DNA of 64,000 nucleotides from Mesobacillus jeotgali (GCF_031759225.1 NZ_CP134494.1:166001-230000); one strand, 5' to 3'. Positions 39,532 through 48,568 are shown, counted from the stretch's first letter. Notes: generated by a model from the sequence alone, not told the origin. Numbers and translations: made by a program.

Positions 39532-41277
39532 ATGAATTTGCTTCGCTGGTTTCCTAGGATTCATGAAGACGAATCGCTTTATAGTATTTTTGCAAGGTAT
39601 TTCATTCAGAGCCCACACCTTAGTATAAGAGAAGCTCTACATGAATTATTTAATGACTCTAGGGCAGTTCTCACACCTGACTTTCCTTCTAACTTAGGTG
39701 TTCTATTTAATCAGTTTTCTTTGTTTAGTAACATAAATTTAGACGAGTTTATATGTAAACATACTCCATTAAATTATTTTACAACATTTATTGGTGAAGA
39801 GCAGTTTGAAAAAGTTTTTAATGAAATTAGAAACCCAAAGAGGAAAAATGTTCAAATGTTAACAGGATTAGTAGCAAGTACAGTAAAAGAAACAAGATTT
39901 TTCAAGTATTGTCCCTTATGCTTTGAACATGATCAAAAGACTTATGGTGAATCTTTTTGGAGGGTTTCTCACCAGCTTCCAGGAGTGCTGATTTGCCAAA
40001 TGCATCACTCAGTATTACATTATAGTTCTGTAAAATATAGATATAGAAATGCGGAGTTACATACTCCTAATGTACATAATTGTAAACCTTCAGAGAAAAG
40101 TATGTGTATTATGAATGAAGATTTTACAAAAGATGAGTTAACTTTACTAATAAAAGTAGCAATTTACAGTAAGCAACTACTTTTGAATAGGGAGAAATAT
40201 AATGATAGTCAGCTTACAAAAAAATATAAGGAGTTCCTGAGAGAAAAGGGATACTTAACTTCTGGTGGAAATGTTAAACAGAGCCACTTATACTCCGCCT
40301 TTGTTTCCTTTTATGGATTGAAAATCTTAAGTGCACTTCAATCAATTCCAACTTCCGAAGAGAATACTTGTTGGCTGAAAAGTATTGCACGAAAACACAA
40401 AAAATCTTTTCATCCTTTGAGACATATCCTTTTTTTAATGTTTTTAGGAAAAACAGTTACAGACCTGTCTACACCTGATGATAATAGTCCATTTGGAAAT
40501 GGTCCTTATCCTTGTCTTAATCCTGCTGCAGTTCACCATAAAGAATTAGTCGTCTCTCAACTGAGTATAAAAAGGTGTACAGATACTGGCTATCCAATTG
40601 GTACTTTTACCTGTAAATGTGGCTTTCAATATACAAGGCTAGGACCAGATAAAAAAGCGGAAGATAAGTACAATTATAGGTATGTTCGTTGTTATGGGGA
40701 AGTCTGGCAAGATAAACTAATTGATTATGTGGATAACAAAAAATATAGCTTTCGAAAGATAGCAAAAATTCTAGAGGTAGATGTTGGCACGGTCATAAAA
40801 TATTACAAAACACCTAAGAAACAAAGTAGTGAGCAAGGAGTAAATGAGATCTCAAAGGAATTATATCGATCAGTTTGGATTAAAACAATGGGTGAAAATC
40901 CTACATGGACTAAAACCCAAATACGAAAATCAAATCCAAAAGAATATGCGTGGCTTTATAGGAATGATAAGGAGTGGCTTAATTGTAACTCTCCAAAGAA
41001 ATTTATAAATCAAAGCCCGAAAAATGCAAGAGTAGATTGGGGTAGTAGAGACTTGGATACTTTATTACTTCTTAAGAAGTTTTTATTAACAATTAATCAT
41101 AAGAGCAGACCGAAAAGAATTACTAAAAGGTATTTAGCACTGGCGATCGATAAGCTTAGTCTAATTGAAAAACATTTAATTAAACTTCCCTTGTCTAAGT
41201 TGTTTATTGAATCTCTTGTTGAGTCCCCTATTGAATATCGTGAAAGGTTGGAAGCGTGGAAAAAAGAAAAAATTTAA
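39532..41277 (+). CDS. tnsD: TniQ/TnsD-type target selector (first, intact)
   Basis: 581 residues, near Tn7 TnsD (508) and far longer than minimal TniQ. The TniQ domain starts RWFPRIHEDESLYSIFARY. The zinc finger has CPLC near residue 129 and CQMHH near 157. A second cluster, CKCGFQYTRLG near 362, and a helix-turn-helix (SFRKIAKILEVDVGTVIKYY near 405) fit DNA recognition. It starts directly after the tnsC stop (TAGGTGATG). As the only intact TniQ left, it is the best candidate for recognising the glmS end, but which of the two does so is not provable here. Confidence 0.88.
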   Translation: MNLLRWFPRIHEDESLYSIFARYFIQSPHLSIREALHELFNDSRAVLTPDFPSNLGVLFNQFSLFSNINLDEFICKHTPLNYFTTFIGEEQFEKVFNEIRNPKRKNVQMLTGLVASTVKETRFFKYCPLCFEHDQKTYGESFWRVSHQLPGVLICQMHHSVLHYSSVKYRYRNAELHTPNVHNCKPSEKSMCIMNEDFTKDELTLLIKVAIYSKQLLLNREKYNDSQLTKKYKEFLREKGYLTSGGNVKQSHLYSAFVSFYGLKILSALQSIPTSEENTCWLKSIARKHKKSFHPLRHILFLMFLGKTVTDLSTPDDNSPFGNGPYPCLNPAAVHHKELVVSQLSIKRCTDTGYPIGTFTCKCGFQYTRLGPDKKAEDKYNYRYVRCYGEVWQDKLIDYVDNKKYSFRKIAKILEVDVGTVIKYYKTPKKQSSEQGVNEISKELYRSVWIKTMGENPTWTKTQIRKSNPKEYAWLYRNDKEWLNCNSPKKFINQSPKNARVDWGSRDLDTLLLLKKFLLTINHKSRPKRITKRYLALAIDKLSLIEKHLIKLPLSKLFIESLVESPIEYRERLEAWKKEKI

Positions 41278-41447
41278 AGTGGTGATAATGTGTTTGCCCA
41301 ATTACCAAAGATTTATAAAGATGAATTGCTATTTAGTATAGTATCAAGATACCATAATTATAGTTTAAATATTAGCTCGAAAAAAACTTTAATGGAACTA
41401 GGTATATTAAAAGCAACCCCCTTAATTCCATACAATTTAAAAAAATT

Positions 41448-41454
41448 CTTAAAG
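41448..41454. repeat. 7-bp target duplication, left of insertion element
   Basis: CTTAAAG, repeated at 44733-44739. Confidence 0.88.
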
Positions 41455-41566
41455 TGTTAATGACGTTCTACAATGTCCAGAACTTGACGATGTTAATTGT
41501 CCTAAAACTGACGGAACTACTGTCCAAAATTGAAAGGGAAGCAGTTCACATGCTTCCCAAAAGTTT

Positions 41567-41803
41567 TTACAAATCAACTTGATAGGTCTCATTTTTCTTA
41601 AGATAGAATCTAACGTCATTTCGGCCGGTAAGAATATACCAATCTCTGCCCAGCTCCAGGCGGCAGGAAAGGGTCCGACCATTTCCTAGATGTAAATCAA
41701 ACCATTCACCACATCGCATCTTATAGCCGGAGTTCTCTCCCCAAAACACAACCCAACAATCCAATTCTTCATTATAATTCATCTCTTTCCAGCGGGTTTT
41801 CAT
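41567..41803 (-). CDS. DUF5348-like small protein of the insertion element
   Basis: 78 residues, beta-rich and aromatic (NEELDCWVVFWG, CGEWFDLHLG, LELGRDWYILTG). It resembles the DUF5348 proteins that accompany this type of element. Role unknown. Its start overlaps the ATPase stop by 4 bp, so it is the last gene of the element's operon. Confidence 0.6.
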   Translation of the reverse strand: MKTRWKEMNYNEELDCWVVFWGENSGYKMRCGEWFDLHLGNGRTLSCRLELGRDWYILTGRNDVRFYLKKNETYQVDL

Positions 41804-42600
41804 GAAAGTTCCCCCTGGATGACTTGCTTGATCATATGATCATCAATGATCCTTCGGCCATTTTGTGAACCATAGAGAAGACTATGTGTACAGAGCTTAT
41901 TAATGAGCCTTGCGGCACCACCAGAGAAGCGATGAATCTCGTCAAGTGCTCCATCAGAGAATATTGGTTGATCAACACCGGCATATCGAAGGTGCCTAGA
42001 AACATATTCTTCAACCTGGGCACGGTCGAGATGTCCTAGCTGAAACTGGATATCGATTCTTTGGCGTATGGCTGCGTATGATTGGAGTCGAAGCCGATCC
42101 CATAATTCACTTTGACCGACCAGGATAAGCGCCATCGGGCTTTGCGAATCCATTTTGAAGTTCAGTAGGAAACGAACCTCTTCAAGCATTTCCCGGTCCA
42201 GAAGATGAGCTTCATCCACTACCACTACAGGTTGTAGCCCTCGTATGCCTTTCATTAATTCAATCTCACGATGAAGCTGCCGTTTTGCATCTCCTCGATA
42301 AAACTTCGCTTCAGAGCCTAACTGTTCCAAAAGACCTTTGTAAAAATGACGAGGCGTTAACTTAGAGTCGGACAGGTAAAGGATATGGAATTTCCCTTTA
42401 TCCAATTTGTCCACAAACTTACGGATGGTTGTGGTCTTTCCAGTACCACTATCCCCACTCAGAACGGCAAAAAGCTGTCTTTCAGCTGTGTACTTCAGCC
42501 TACCAAGGATTTCTTGCACCATGGAGGAATCATACAATTGATCAGTCGGAAGATCTCTGGCGAAAGGAGTGTTGTCCATTTCATAGAATGCTTCAAACAC
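41800..42600 (-). CDS. ExeA/TniB-type AAA ATPase of the insertion element
   Basis: 266 residues. Walker A GDSGTGKTTT and Walker B VVVVDEAHLLD are clear; GGAARLINKL near the end is the typical TniB/ExeA tail. It should act as the target-choosing or activating ATPase for the DDE transposase, like MuB, IstB or TniB. I prefer the GTG at 42600 because GGAAGGAGG lies about 9 nt upstream; that start is 8 bp inside the transposase gene. Confidence 0.85.
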   Translation of the reverse strand: MFEAFYEMDNTPFARDLPTDQLYDSSMVQEILGRLKYTAERQLFAVLSGDSGTGKTTTIRKFVDKLDKGKFHILYLSDSKLTPRHFYKGLLEQLGSEAKFYRGDAKRQLHREIELMKGIRGLQPVVVVDEAHLLDREMLEEVRFLLNFKMDSQSPMALILVGQSELWDRLRLQSYAAIRQRIDIQFQLGHLDRAQVEEYVSRHLRYAGVDQPIFSDGALDEIHRFSGGAARLINKLCTHSLLYGSQNGRRIIDDHMIKQVIQGELS

Positions 42601-43948
42601 GGGAATCTTCCTCCTTCCAAACGGCACGGAAGGTCACGGCAGGTTTCTGTTCGGTTAGGCGTTCCTGGTTCTTTCGTTCAGCTGCCTTTAATAGTCTTGA
42701 AGATTCTACACCCTGCACCTGCAGGTGCTCAGGTAATGCAGGACGCTTCCCAGCTCTTTCCCCAATGACAAGTTTCTTGGCTTTCCAAGGAGTATGATCC
42801 TCGAACTCAATGGTAAGCTCCTCGATATTCGCAGGATCATAAACCACCTCAACCTGTCGTCCAATGAAAGCCAGGCCGACCTCATATTTTTGATCCATGA
42901 AACTTATGCATCCTGATTTATCGACTTTCCTTGTTTCACAATGGAGGAATGCATTACTCAAGGTATCAGGATCGATGAACCTAATCGCTTTTTTATCTGA
43001 ACGAAATGCCGTTTCCGGGCTGATTTTCTCCCCAAGTGCAGAATGAGGCTTATTCTGATAACACTCTGTGAGCCACACTTGGAAAAGCTCATTCAGACGA
43101 TCAAGTGTATTGGGCTTTTCGATGACAGCCTCACTAATGAATGAATCTATGATTCTATTGAAGCGTTCAATTTTCCCTTTTGATTCAGCTGAGTACGGCC
43201 GTGTGTAAGTAAGGCGGGTGCCTATTTTTGAGCAGGTACGCGACATCCATTTGGTTCGATATTGCTTTCCATTATCAAAATAAACAGCCTCTGGAACACC
43301 ATACTTCTGGATAGCCTGGCGGAAGGCATCCTCGATGATCCTTGAATCCAAGGTAGGATAGAAAGCTGCGTGAAGCACAAACCTGGTGGCGTCATCGATA
43401 AAGGCGACAAGATACACTTGTTTCTTTATTCCATTCGGACCAATCGGCAAGTAGGGACCATACTTGATATCTGACTGCCAGAGTTGGTTGCGATGTCGCT
43501 TCTGAAATCTTCTGGCAGCTACTCCTGTCTGGGAATAGAGTCGCATATGCCGGGTGCTGTAACCTTTTTCAGCGAGCTTTTCCTGGAGCGTTGATCTTTT
43601 GATCTGCCCTGGTTCAGCCAACCCTTCCCATTCGAGTATCTGTATGATTTGAGCCACGCTCCGGCTCGGCACTTCCTTACGCAGAAGGATTGCCTGTTCC
43701 AATAAATGAGGAGGGATAGCCTCAGACTTTCGAGCACCTTTTCTTCCTTGTGGCTTTAGTCCCCCAAACCCATCTTCCTGAAATTGAGCCAAATATCGCC
43801 TGATGGTTCTTTCTGAAAGACCGCTGGCCTTCGCTATCTGGTCTCTTAATTCCTTTACTTTCCCAGCGTCAAGCCCCTCTGCTAATAAAGGGGATATTAG
43901 CTGAAAACGATGCACTGCCAATTCTTCTGATTTCTTATGATCACTCAT
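42593..43948 (-). CDS. DDE transposase (rve domain, Mu C-terminal type) of the insertion element
   Basis: 451 residues. An N-terminal HTH has ASGLSERTIRRYLAQF. The integrase core has Asp in LWQSDIKYGPY, Asp in VYFDNGKQYRT and Glu in SKGKIERFNRI. A Mu-type C-terminal beta domain (KYEVGLAFIGRQVEVVYDP) follows. It cuts and joins the element's ends. Upstream GGAGAGTG is present. It forms an operon with the ATPase and lies antisense to the tniQ gene it interrupts. Confidence 0.9.
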   Translation of the reverse strand: MSDHKKSEELAVHRFQLISPLLAEGLDAGKVKELRDQIAKASGLSERTIRRYLAQFQEDGFGGLKPQGRKGARKSEAIPPHLLEQAILLRKEVPSRSVAQIIQILEWEGLAEPGQIKRSTLQEKLAEKGYSTRHMRLYSQTGVAARRFQKRHRNQLWQSDIKYGPYLPIGPNGIKKQVYLVAFIDDATRFVLHAAFYPTLDSRIIEDAFRQAIQKYGVPEAVYFDNGKQYRTKWMSRTCSKIGTRLTYTRPYSAESKGKIERFNRIIDSFISEAVIEKPNTLDRLNELFQVWLTECYQNKPHSALGEKISPETAFRSDKKAIRFIDPDTLSNAFLHCETRKVDKSGCISFMDQKYEVGLAFIGRQVEVVYDPANIEELTIEFEDHTPWKAKKLVIGERAGKRPALPEHLQVQGVESSRLLKAAERKNQERLTEQKPAVTFRAVWKEEDSRV

Positions 43949-43992
43949 GATACACTCTCCTCTCTGTGTCTATCACGAGTGTAAATCAGGTG

Positions 43993-44523
43993 CTATTGGA
44001 CAATGAATGCGGAACGGGTATGTATCCATAAATTAATATTTACGATGGGCCGGACAATTCTTGTCAGCCATCCATTGGCATCTCCTGCCAAGCGTCCTAT
44101 CCTTTGAAGTGCGGTCCCTGAACATTTGGACGTGACATCCTGGGGGATATTTCCCTGGTTGGTCCTGATCATGATGGAATTCAAACAGCCAATCCAATAA
44201 TCCACAAATTGATGAAACCAGCCGTGCCATCTCGAAAGAGTGGAATCATCGGCAGCAACAATATGGGCGGACGGGTTCGTAAGAACGTCTTCGATACATT
44301 CAGCCTCATAGCGTTTATAAGGAATCAATAAATCTGGAAGTTCATGATGGATGGTCTGACAATTGGTGCACTGCAATCTTCGGATGTTATATGTTTTACT
44401 CTGACCTGTATGATCCTTGGCTTTTCGATTCTTTGTACCTCTAACCAACATGTCTTTACCACAGCATGGGGAAGGAATCCTCCCCGCACCCCTAACTAAA
44501 AACTCCAGTATGAGTGTTTTCAA
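43993..44523 (-). CDS. DUF6431-like zinc-ribbon protein of the insertion element
   Basis: 176 residues. Cys pairs in SPCCGKDM and LQCTNCQTIHHELPD form a likely zinc ribbon, followed by helices. DUF6431 proteins are often found with this transposase set; I know of no demonstrated role. A DNA-binding or target-interaction function is plausible. It is first in the element's gene order, nearest the tniQ 3' part. Confidence 0.6.
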   Translation of the reverse strand: MKTLILEFLVRGAGRIPSPCCGKDMLVRGTKNRKAKDHTGQSKTYNIRRLQCTNCQTIHHELPDLLIPYKRYEAECIEDVLTNPSAHIVAADDSTLSRWHGWFHQFVDYWIGCLNSIMIRTNQGNIPQDVTSKCSGTALQRIGRLAGDANGWLTRIVRPIVNINLWIHTRSAFIVQ

Positions 44524-44732
44524 TCAGCTGATAATCTGATACAATAACCATATACTTTTTGGTGGGACGTCTCCTGTATAACTGTTGGCGCAGTTATACA
44601 TTTATGGGGGACGTCTTTTCCTTTCTCCAGAATAAATGTCGAAATGTTTCGAATTATATACGGACATTATAATCGACTAATTCTGGACAGGCAATACCGT
44701 CAACTTTCGGATAATTAATGGCGTCAAAAACA

Positions 44733-44739
44733 CTTAAAG
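44733..44739. repeat. 7-bp target duplication, right of insertion element
   Basis: CTTAAAG, matching 41448-41454. Confidence 0.88.
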
Positions 44740-46342
44740 GATATAAATACATACAATCCGCCAATTTATGAAGACTTTTTGAGAGCTCACACTTTATACT
44801 TTTTCTATTCTAATTTCATTTTAGATGAGGAGAAAGTTGAATTAAATAATTTATTGGAGGGAAATAGAGCTAAAGTAAATCGAAATCTTAATGAGAAGAT
44901 TTGGTCAAAACACCCTGTAAAAAGGCTAAGGTATTGTCCGGAGTGTTTGATAGAAAATACATCTAAATTTGGAGAAGATTATTGGCATTTAAGCCATCAG
45001 ATACCTACGGTCTTTATGTGTCCACAACACCAAACACTTCTAAATGAAAGTTCAATAAGTATAAGTGAATCGGATCTCCAAGTTAATAAATTAAAAGGTA
45101 ATTTCCAAGAAGAAAGTAATCCTAGATTACAAAAGAAAACTATATTCCATTTGAAGAATCTAACTGATGCGAGCTTGTTTCTTAATGAATCAGATTGGAA
45201 TTTGAAATATAACATAAACTTTAAACTGTACTTCCTCTTAATAAATAAAGGGTATGTAACAACTGCTGGGGAAATAAATATTTTAAAATTGGAAAAGGCA
45301 ATTATTAATCATTATGGCATTGAATTTTTAAAGTTGGTTGGATTCAATTTGTTTATAATTAAGAAAATGCAAATTAACCCCCTATTATTTCATATGGAGT
45401 TAAATCCAATAGAGACTCTTTCATTAATACTATTCCTTTCAGGTTCACTAGAAAGGTTTATTGCATATCAGTACAGATTTCCATCATCTAACGAGTCACC
45501 CTTCGAATGTACCAACCCCCATTGTAATGAAACCCAATCATTTACCTTTAATAGAAATTCACGTATTATTAATGGGAAAATTCAGACTTATTATGAATGT
45601 AAAAAATGCAACTTTCTATATTGTACCTTTTTTGAAACAATTAAATGGAGAAGATTAGAAACCAGGATATTGGAATCTAAAGCTTTAACAGTGATTCTGA
45701 GCAGATACAACTATAACAATGATAGCAATTTAGAGCTTGTAGCTAATAAGCTTAATTTCTTTAGCAGTCTTAACCTAGAAAGGTATTTGTTGAACAAGAA
45801 AATTACACCTGTGTCCGACGAAATAAAAAAAGAGAGGAGGATGGAGTGGTTAGAAATAGTAAATTTAAATCTAGGGTTATCTCCAATTGAGTTAAAGCAC
45901 TTATACTTCAGCCTATATTCCTTTTTATATTGCTATGATTTAGAATGGCTGAATCAACAAATTTGTAAATTAAATAAGGTTACCCCATGTGATAATTACA
46001 CTTCTAAAGTCTTAATTAAAAGAGATAGAAAAGTGTTACTCTACCTTAAAGATATTGTTAAAAAAGGTATTCTTTGGGGAAGTACGGATGTTTTCCTCTG
46101 GATAAATCGAGAGATTGAAATACTTGATTTACATGACGAACTTCCGTATTTAAAGAAAACATTTAATTATATTGAAAAACACAGACAATTTTATAGCCAA
46201 ACCCAAAAAGCGTTAACAAAGGTAACTTAAGTACTTTTAAGCTTACCTAGTGATAATATTCTTTGGGATTTAGTGTGGGAAAATTTTCATATTGTGAAAC
46301 ATTACCTTCTTCATTTCGTATTAAACTAGGGAGGTGATATTA

Positions 46343-46558
46343 GTGTTAGGTTCAAGTGAGGAAATTTTAAATGCCTTTTTAGAAGCTTTCATACCTATTA
46401 TTAATTTGATAATTGTTCCTGTTTTCATTTGGATCATACTTCCTGGAATAGTAACAAGGATTCTCTTTAAGAAAAAGGAGGCTTATGCAATTGGTGCCTT
46501 CTTAGGAATGATAGGTTTGTTTACTGTTGGGCCATTATCCAATTCGAGTTTTTTATAA
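46343..46558 (+). CDS. Small membrane protein
   Basis: 71 residues with two hydrophobic segments: about 18-36 (PIINLIIVPVFIWIILPGI) and 50-68 (AIGAFLGMIGLFTVGPL). No family is recognised. GGGAGGTGAT lies 5-6 nt before GTG 46343, so I prefer it to the in-frame GTG at 46334, which overlaps the ribosome site. It stands 33 bp before the DUF2441-like gene on the same strand and could be a membrane partner of the module that follows. Confidence 0.6.
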   Translation: MLGSSEEILNAFLEAFIPIINLIIVPVFIWIILPGIVTRILFKKKEAYAIGAFLGMIGLFTVGPLSNSSFL

Positions 46559-46591
46559 GAGTTTACGTGTACTTTAAAAGGAGGATGGAGA

Positions 46592-47119
46592 ATGATGAAA
46601 CAGTTTTTTCATTTAGATAGAAGAGGTATGTTGGCTGAAGGACAAACTCTAAACCTAAAGCCAATAGAAATTACTACAGATTATCATGATATTAAGGAGC
46701 ATGCACATATTCTCTTTCCCGAGGGAGTTAGCATGCATGGTGATTTTTATCTTAATAAAGTTATTCCACAAGATTCTCATTCTGAGTGGTTTTATGAATA
46801 TGTAAGAAGAGCAGGATTTAATCAACGACCGTCGAGATTTCAATCTGTCTTTGCATTCGAAACCTTAGAAGACCTTGAGAAATTTAAAATTGAAAGAGAA
46901 ATAGAAGAATCAATCCCTGTTTTTCTTGTTGAATGTGATAAGTTCTTTCGGGCTGACATGAATTTAATCAGTTACAATCCCTCACCGCTGAGTATGTCCT
47001 GTTTAGCATATAATTATTGGTCAGGAGAGACCAACGAAGATATAAACAAAAGGTTCGGTATAGAACCATTATGGGAAAACTTACTAGTGGGACCAGTACA
47101 CGTATTAGCAAGAATTTGA
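46592..47119 (+). CDS. DUF2441-like protein
   Basis: 175 residues. It opens FFHLDRRGMLAEGQTLNL and has SRFQSVFAFETLEDLEKF in the middle and EPLWENLLVGPVHVLARI at the end, the pattern I associate with DUF2441. The order His/Arg strand, SxFQSVFAF strand, late Glu resembles small ADP-ribosyltransferase-fold proteins, so an ART-like enzyme is possible; this is inference only. AAAGGAGG precedes tandem ATG codons. It is followed 34 bp later by the DUF6602-like gene. Confidence 0.55.
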   Translation: MMKQFFHLDRRGMLAEGQTLNLKPIEITTDYHDIKEHAHILFPEGVSMHGDFYLNKVIPQDSHSEWFYEYVRRAGFNQRPSRFQSVFAFETLEDLEKFKIEREIEESIPVFLVECDKFFRADMNLISYNPSPLSMSCLAYNYWSGETNEDINKRFGIEPLWENLLVGPVHVLARI

Positions 47120-47153
47120 ATAAACCGCCAAATAAGTTCTAGGGGGAGTACTA

Positions 47154-48269
47154 ATGATTAAGCAGTCTATTCATGCTGCAGCCAAGAAAATGCAAATTGA
47201 CTTTCAAGAATTAACAGGAAATATTAATCATATGGGAGAAAGAGGAAGTAGTAGAGAAGAAATTTTACTCCGTTATCTAAGAAAGTATATTCCCAATAAA
47301 TATCAGATGAATAATGGAATAATAATTGATGGAACTGGAGAACAAAGCAGACAACAGGATATTATTATTTATGATTCATTTAATAGCCCCGTTTTATTAA
47401 ATATGGAGTCTACAAGAATTGTTCCAATAGAAAGTGTATATTCTGTAATTGAGGTAAAATCCACATTAAATAAAACTGAAATTAGTAAATGTGTTAATAA
47501 TATTACCAGTGTAAGATCCTTAATTAAGAATAGTTTAGGTTCAATAAATTCTCCAACAGCTGGGTTTGTATTTGCTTTTACATCATCTACAACATTGGAA
47601 ACTTTATTAGATAATCTTGTTGAAGCAAATAATCAAGTAGATAAGCATAAACAAATTAGTGCAATATGTGTTTTAGATAAAGGAGTTATTGTTAATATAT
47701 CCAAAAAAGGCTTAAACGACATTATACTATTGCCAAATGAAGATTCCACTCCTGGAATAATTAAAAATACAGCAGAAAACAACTTAATGTTATTTTATCT
47801 CTTACTAATGCAGTATTTAAATCAATCAATAGTCTCTGTACCGGATTTATTGAAGTATGCAAATGCAGGGGAGTTATTAAATATTGACTATATTATACCT
47901 AAAAAGCATCTTCCGTTAGATGGCTATTATCGATTTAACCAAGGAAGAATTGAAATAGATACTGCCTATTCAATAATGAAGGGATCTGATTTACTTGAAA
48001 AAATACAAAGTGGTAAAGCTCGCTCAGAAGAAATAATGTTATATTTTAGTAAACATTTTAAGGAGATTATTTCACTTACTGAAAGTGCATATGGTTCGAG
48101 GCCTGATAATATAAAATTTTATGGGAAAGATTACAACATATCTGATATTGAGCGAGCAATCATTATATTTGATAAATTGAGTATTGGAGAAGAGCTAAAT
48201 AAACAGGATTTAGACTATTATAATTCATTGAGCAAAGATATGTTTGCCCAATATAAGCTTGATAAATAA
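47154..48269 (+). CDS. DUF6602-like protein with PD-(D/E)XK-type motif
   Basis: 371 residues. The first 110 residues match the DUF6602 pattern: GERGSSREEILLRYLRKYIP, then an Asp in SRQQDIIIYD and the VYSVIEVKSTL strand. Asp plus ExK in this order is the signature of restriction-endonuclease-fold nucleases. The remaining 250 residues are mixed and unrecognised. AGGGGGAG precedes the ATG. Last gene before the left end. A nuclease-based defence cargo is plausible. Confidence 0.6.
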   Translation: MIKQSIHAAAKKMQIDFQELTGNINHMGERGSSREEILLRYLRKYIPNKYQMNNGIIIDGTGEQSRQQDIIIYDSFNSPVLLNMESTRIVPIESVYSVIEVKSTLNKTEISKCVNNITSVRSLIKNSLGSINSPTAGFVFAFTSSTTLETLLDNLVEANNQVDKHKQISAICVLDKGVIVNISKKGLNDIILLPNEDSTPGIIKNTAENNLMLFYLLLMQYLNQSIVSVPDLLKYANAGELLNIDYIIPKKHLPLDGYYRFNQGRIEIDTAYSIMKGSDLLEKIQSGKARSEEIMLYFSKHFKEIISLTESAYGSRPDNIKFYGKDYNISDIERAIIIFDKLSIGEELNKQDLDYYNSLSKDMFAQYKLDK

Positions 48270-48367
48270 TAGCCCAAAATTTAATCTTTATTTAAGTGTA
48301 TTGACATGGTAGAAAAACAAGAATTAAGTAATCGCATAATGTAGTATCTGGTGTTTTGACTTATTTG

Positions 48368-48498
48368 TTTACGTCATATTAAGTTGTCGCTATTTATGAC
48401 TATCCAAAAAAGTTAAGTCAGCTTTAAGTTGCACCTGGAACTATTTTTAATTAGGTATATTAAGGATTTAAGAAAGATTTTCTTCACTATTAAGTTGT
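48368..48498. repeat. Left-end TnsB binding sites (three, spaced)
   Basis: Inverted copies of the right-end repeat at 48368-48387, 48413-48432 and 48479-48498, each ending TTAAGTTGT or TTAAGTTGC. Spacing is irregular, as in Tn7L. The terminus GTAAACA follows. Confidence 0.82.
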
Positions 48499-48507
48499 CT
48501 GTAAACA

Positions 48508-48512
48508 CCAGT
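48508..48512. repeat. Target-site duplication, distal side (CCAGT)
   Basis: CCAGT directly after the left terminus, matching 27183-27187. Confidence 0.92.
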
Positions 48513-48539
48513 CAGCATTGATTTGCTGGCTGGGTTTTT
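48508..48539 (+). terminator. Displaced native terminator of glmS
   Basis: CCAGTCAGC pairs with GCTGGCTGG (one wobble, 8-nt loop), then GTTTTTA. It begins with the target duplication, so before insertion the hairpin stood 22 bp past the glmS stop. Confidence 0.85.
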
Positions 48540-48568
48540 ATTTAGTATCATTCCAAGATGAGTAAAAT

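Larger units (their letters stand above)
41455..44732 (-). mobile_element. Four-gene DDE/AAA insertion element (3,278 bp)
   Basis: Termini TGTTAATGACG and CGTCAAAAACA are imperfect 11-bp inverted repeats starting TG and ending CA, flanked by CTTAAAG. Several internal copies of a TGTCC...TTGACG-type motif lie within 100 bp of each end (for example TGTCCAGAACTTGACG near 41478 and TGTCCAGAATTAGTCG on the other strand near 44680), probably transposase-binding sites as in Mu/Tn552-like elements. It contains, on the minus strand, a DUF6431-like gene, a DDE transposase, an ExeA/TniB-like ATPase and a DUF5348-like gene. Confidence 0.88.
41290..46230 (+). pseudogene. Second tniQ/tnsD-type gene, split by an insertion element
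   Basis: The 5' part is 41290-41454 (GTG start, GGTGAT site; AQLPKIYKDELLFSIVSRYHN, a typical TniQ opening). The 3' part is 44740-46230. Joining them with one copy of the 7-bp duplication gives an uninterrupted 551-residue TniQ protein, reading LKKFLKDINTYNPPIYEDF across the joint. Zinc-finger Cys residues are in RYCPECL and MCPQHQ, and a second finger is in CTNPHCN...CKKCN. The break is recent: no other stop or frameshift is present. As it stands, the 5' part ends after 56 codons. In some Tn7-like elements a second TniQ gives another target pathway. Confidence 0.9.
27188..48507. mobile_element. Tn7-like transposon in attTn7 (21,320 bp)
   Basis: The ends are TGTTTACGAACAACT at 27188 and AGTTGTCTGTAAACA at 48507, inverted copies with few mismatches, flanked by the direct repeat CCAGT. 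The right end, next to glmS, has four abutting 20-bp sites; the left end has three spaced sites, as in Tn7. Inside are tnsA, tnsB, tnsC and two tniQ genes, all transcribed away from glmS. No tnsE and no cas genes are present. Cargo lies on both sides of the core: an ABC-3C-type system and an MFS/ArsR pair on the right, three hypothetical genes on the left. A 3.28-kb insertion element breaks the second tniQ. The cargo is clearly A/T-richer than the surrounding chromosome. Confidence 0.95.

Noticed and set aside
27188..48507. CRISPR-associated transposon (CAST)
   Set aside because: No Cas12k, Cascade or CRISPR array is present; target choice is by long TniQ/TnsD-type proteins at glmS.
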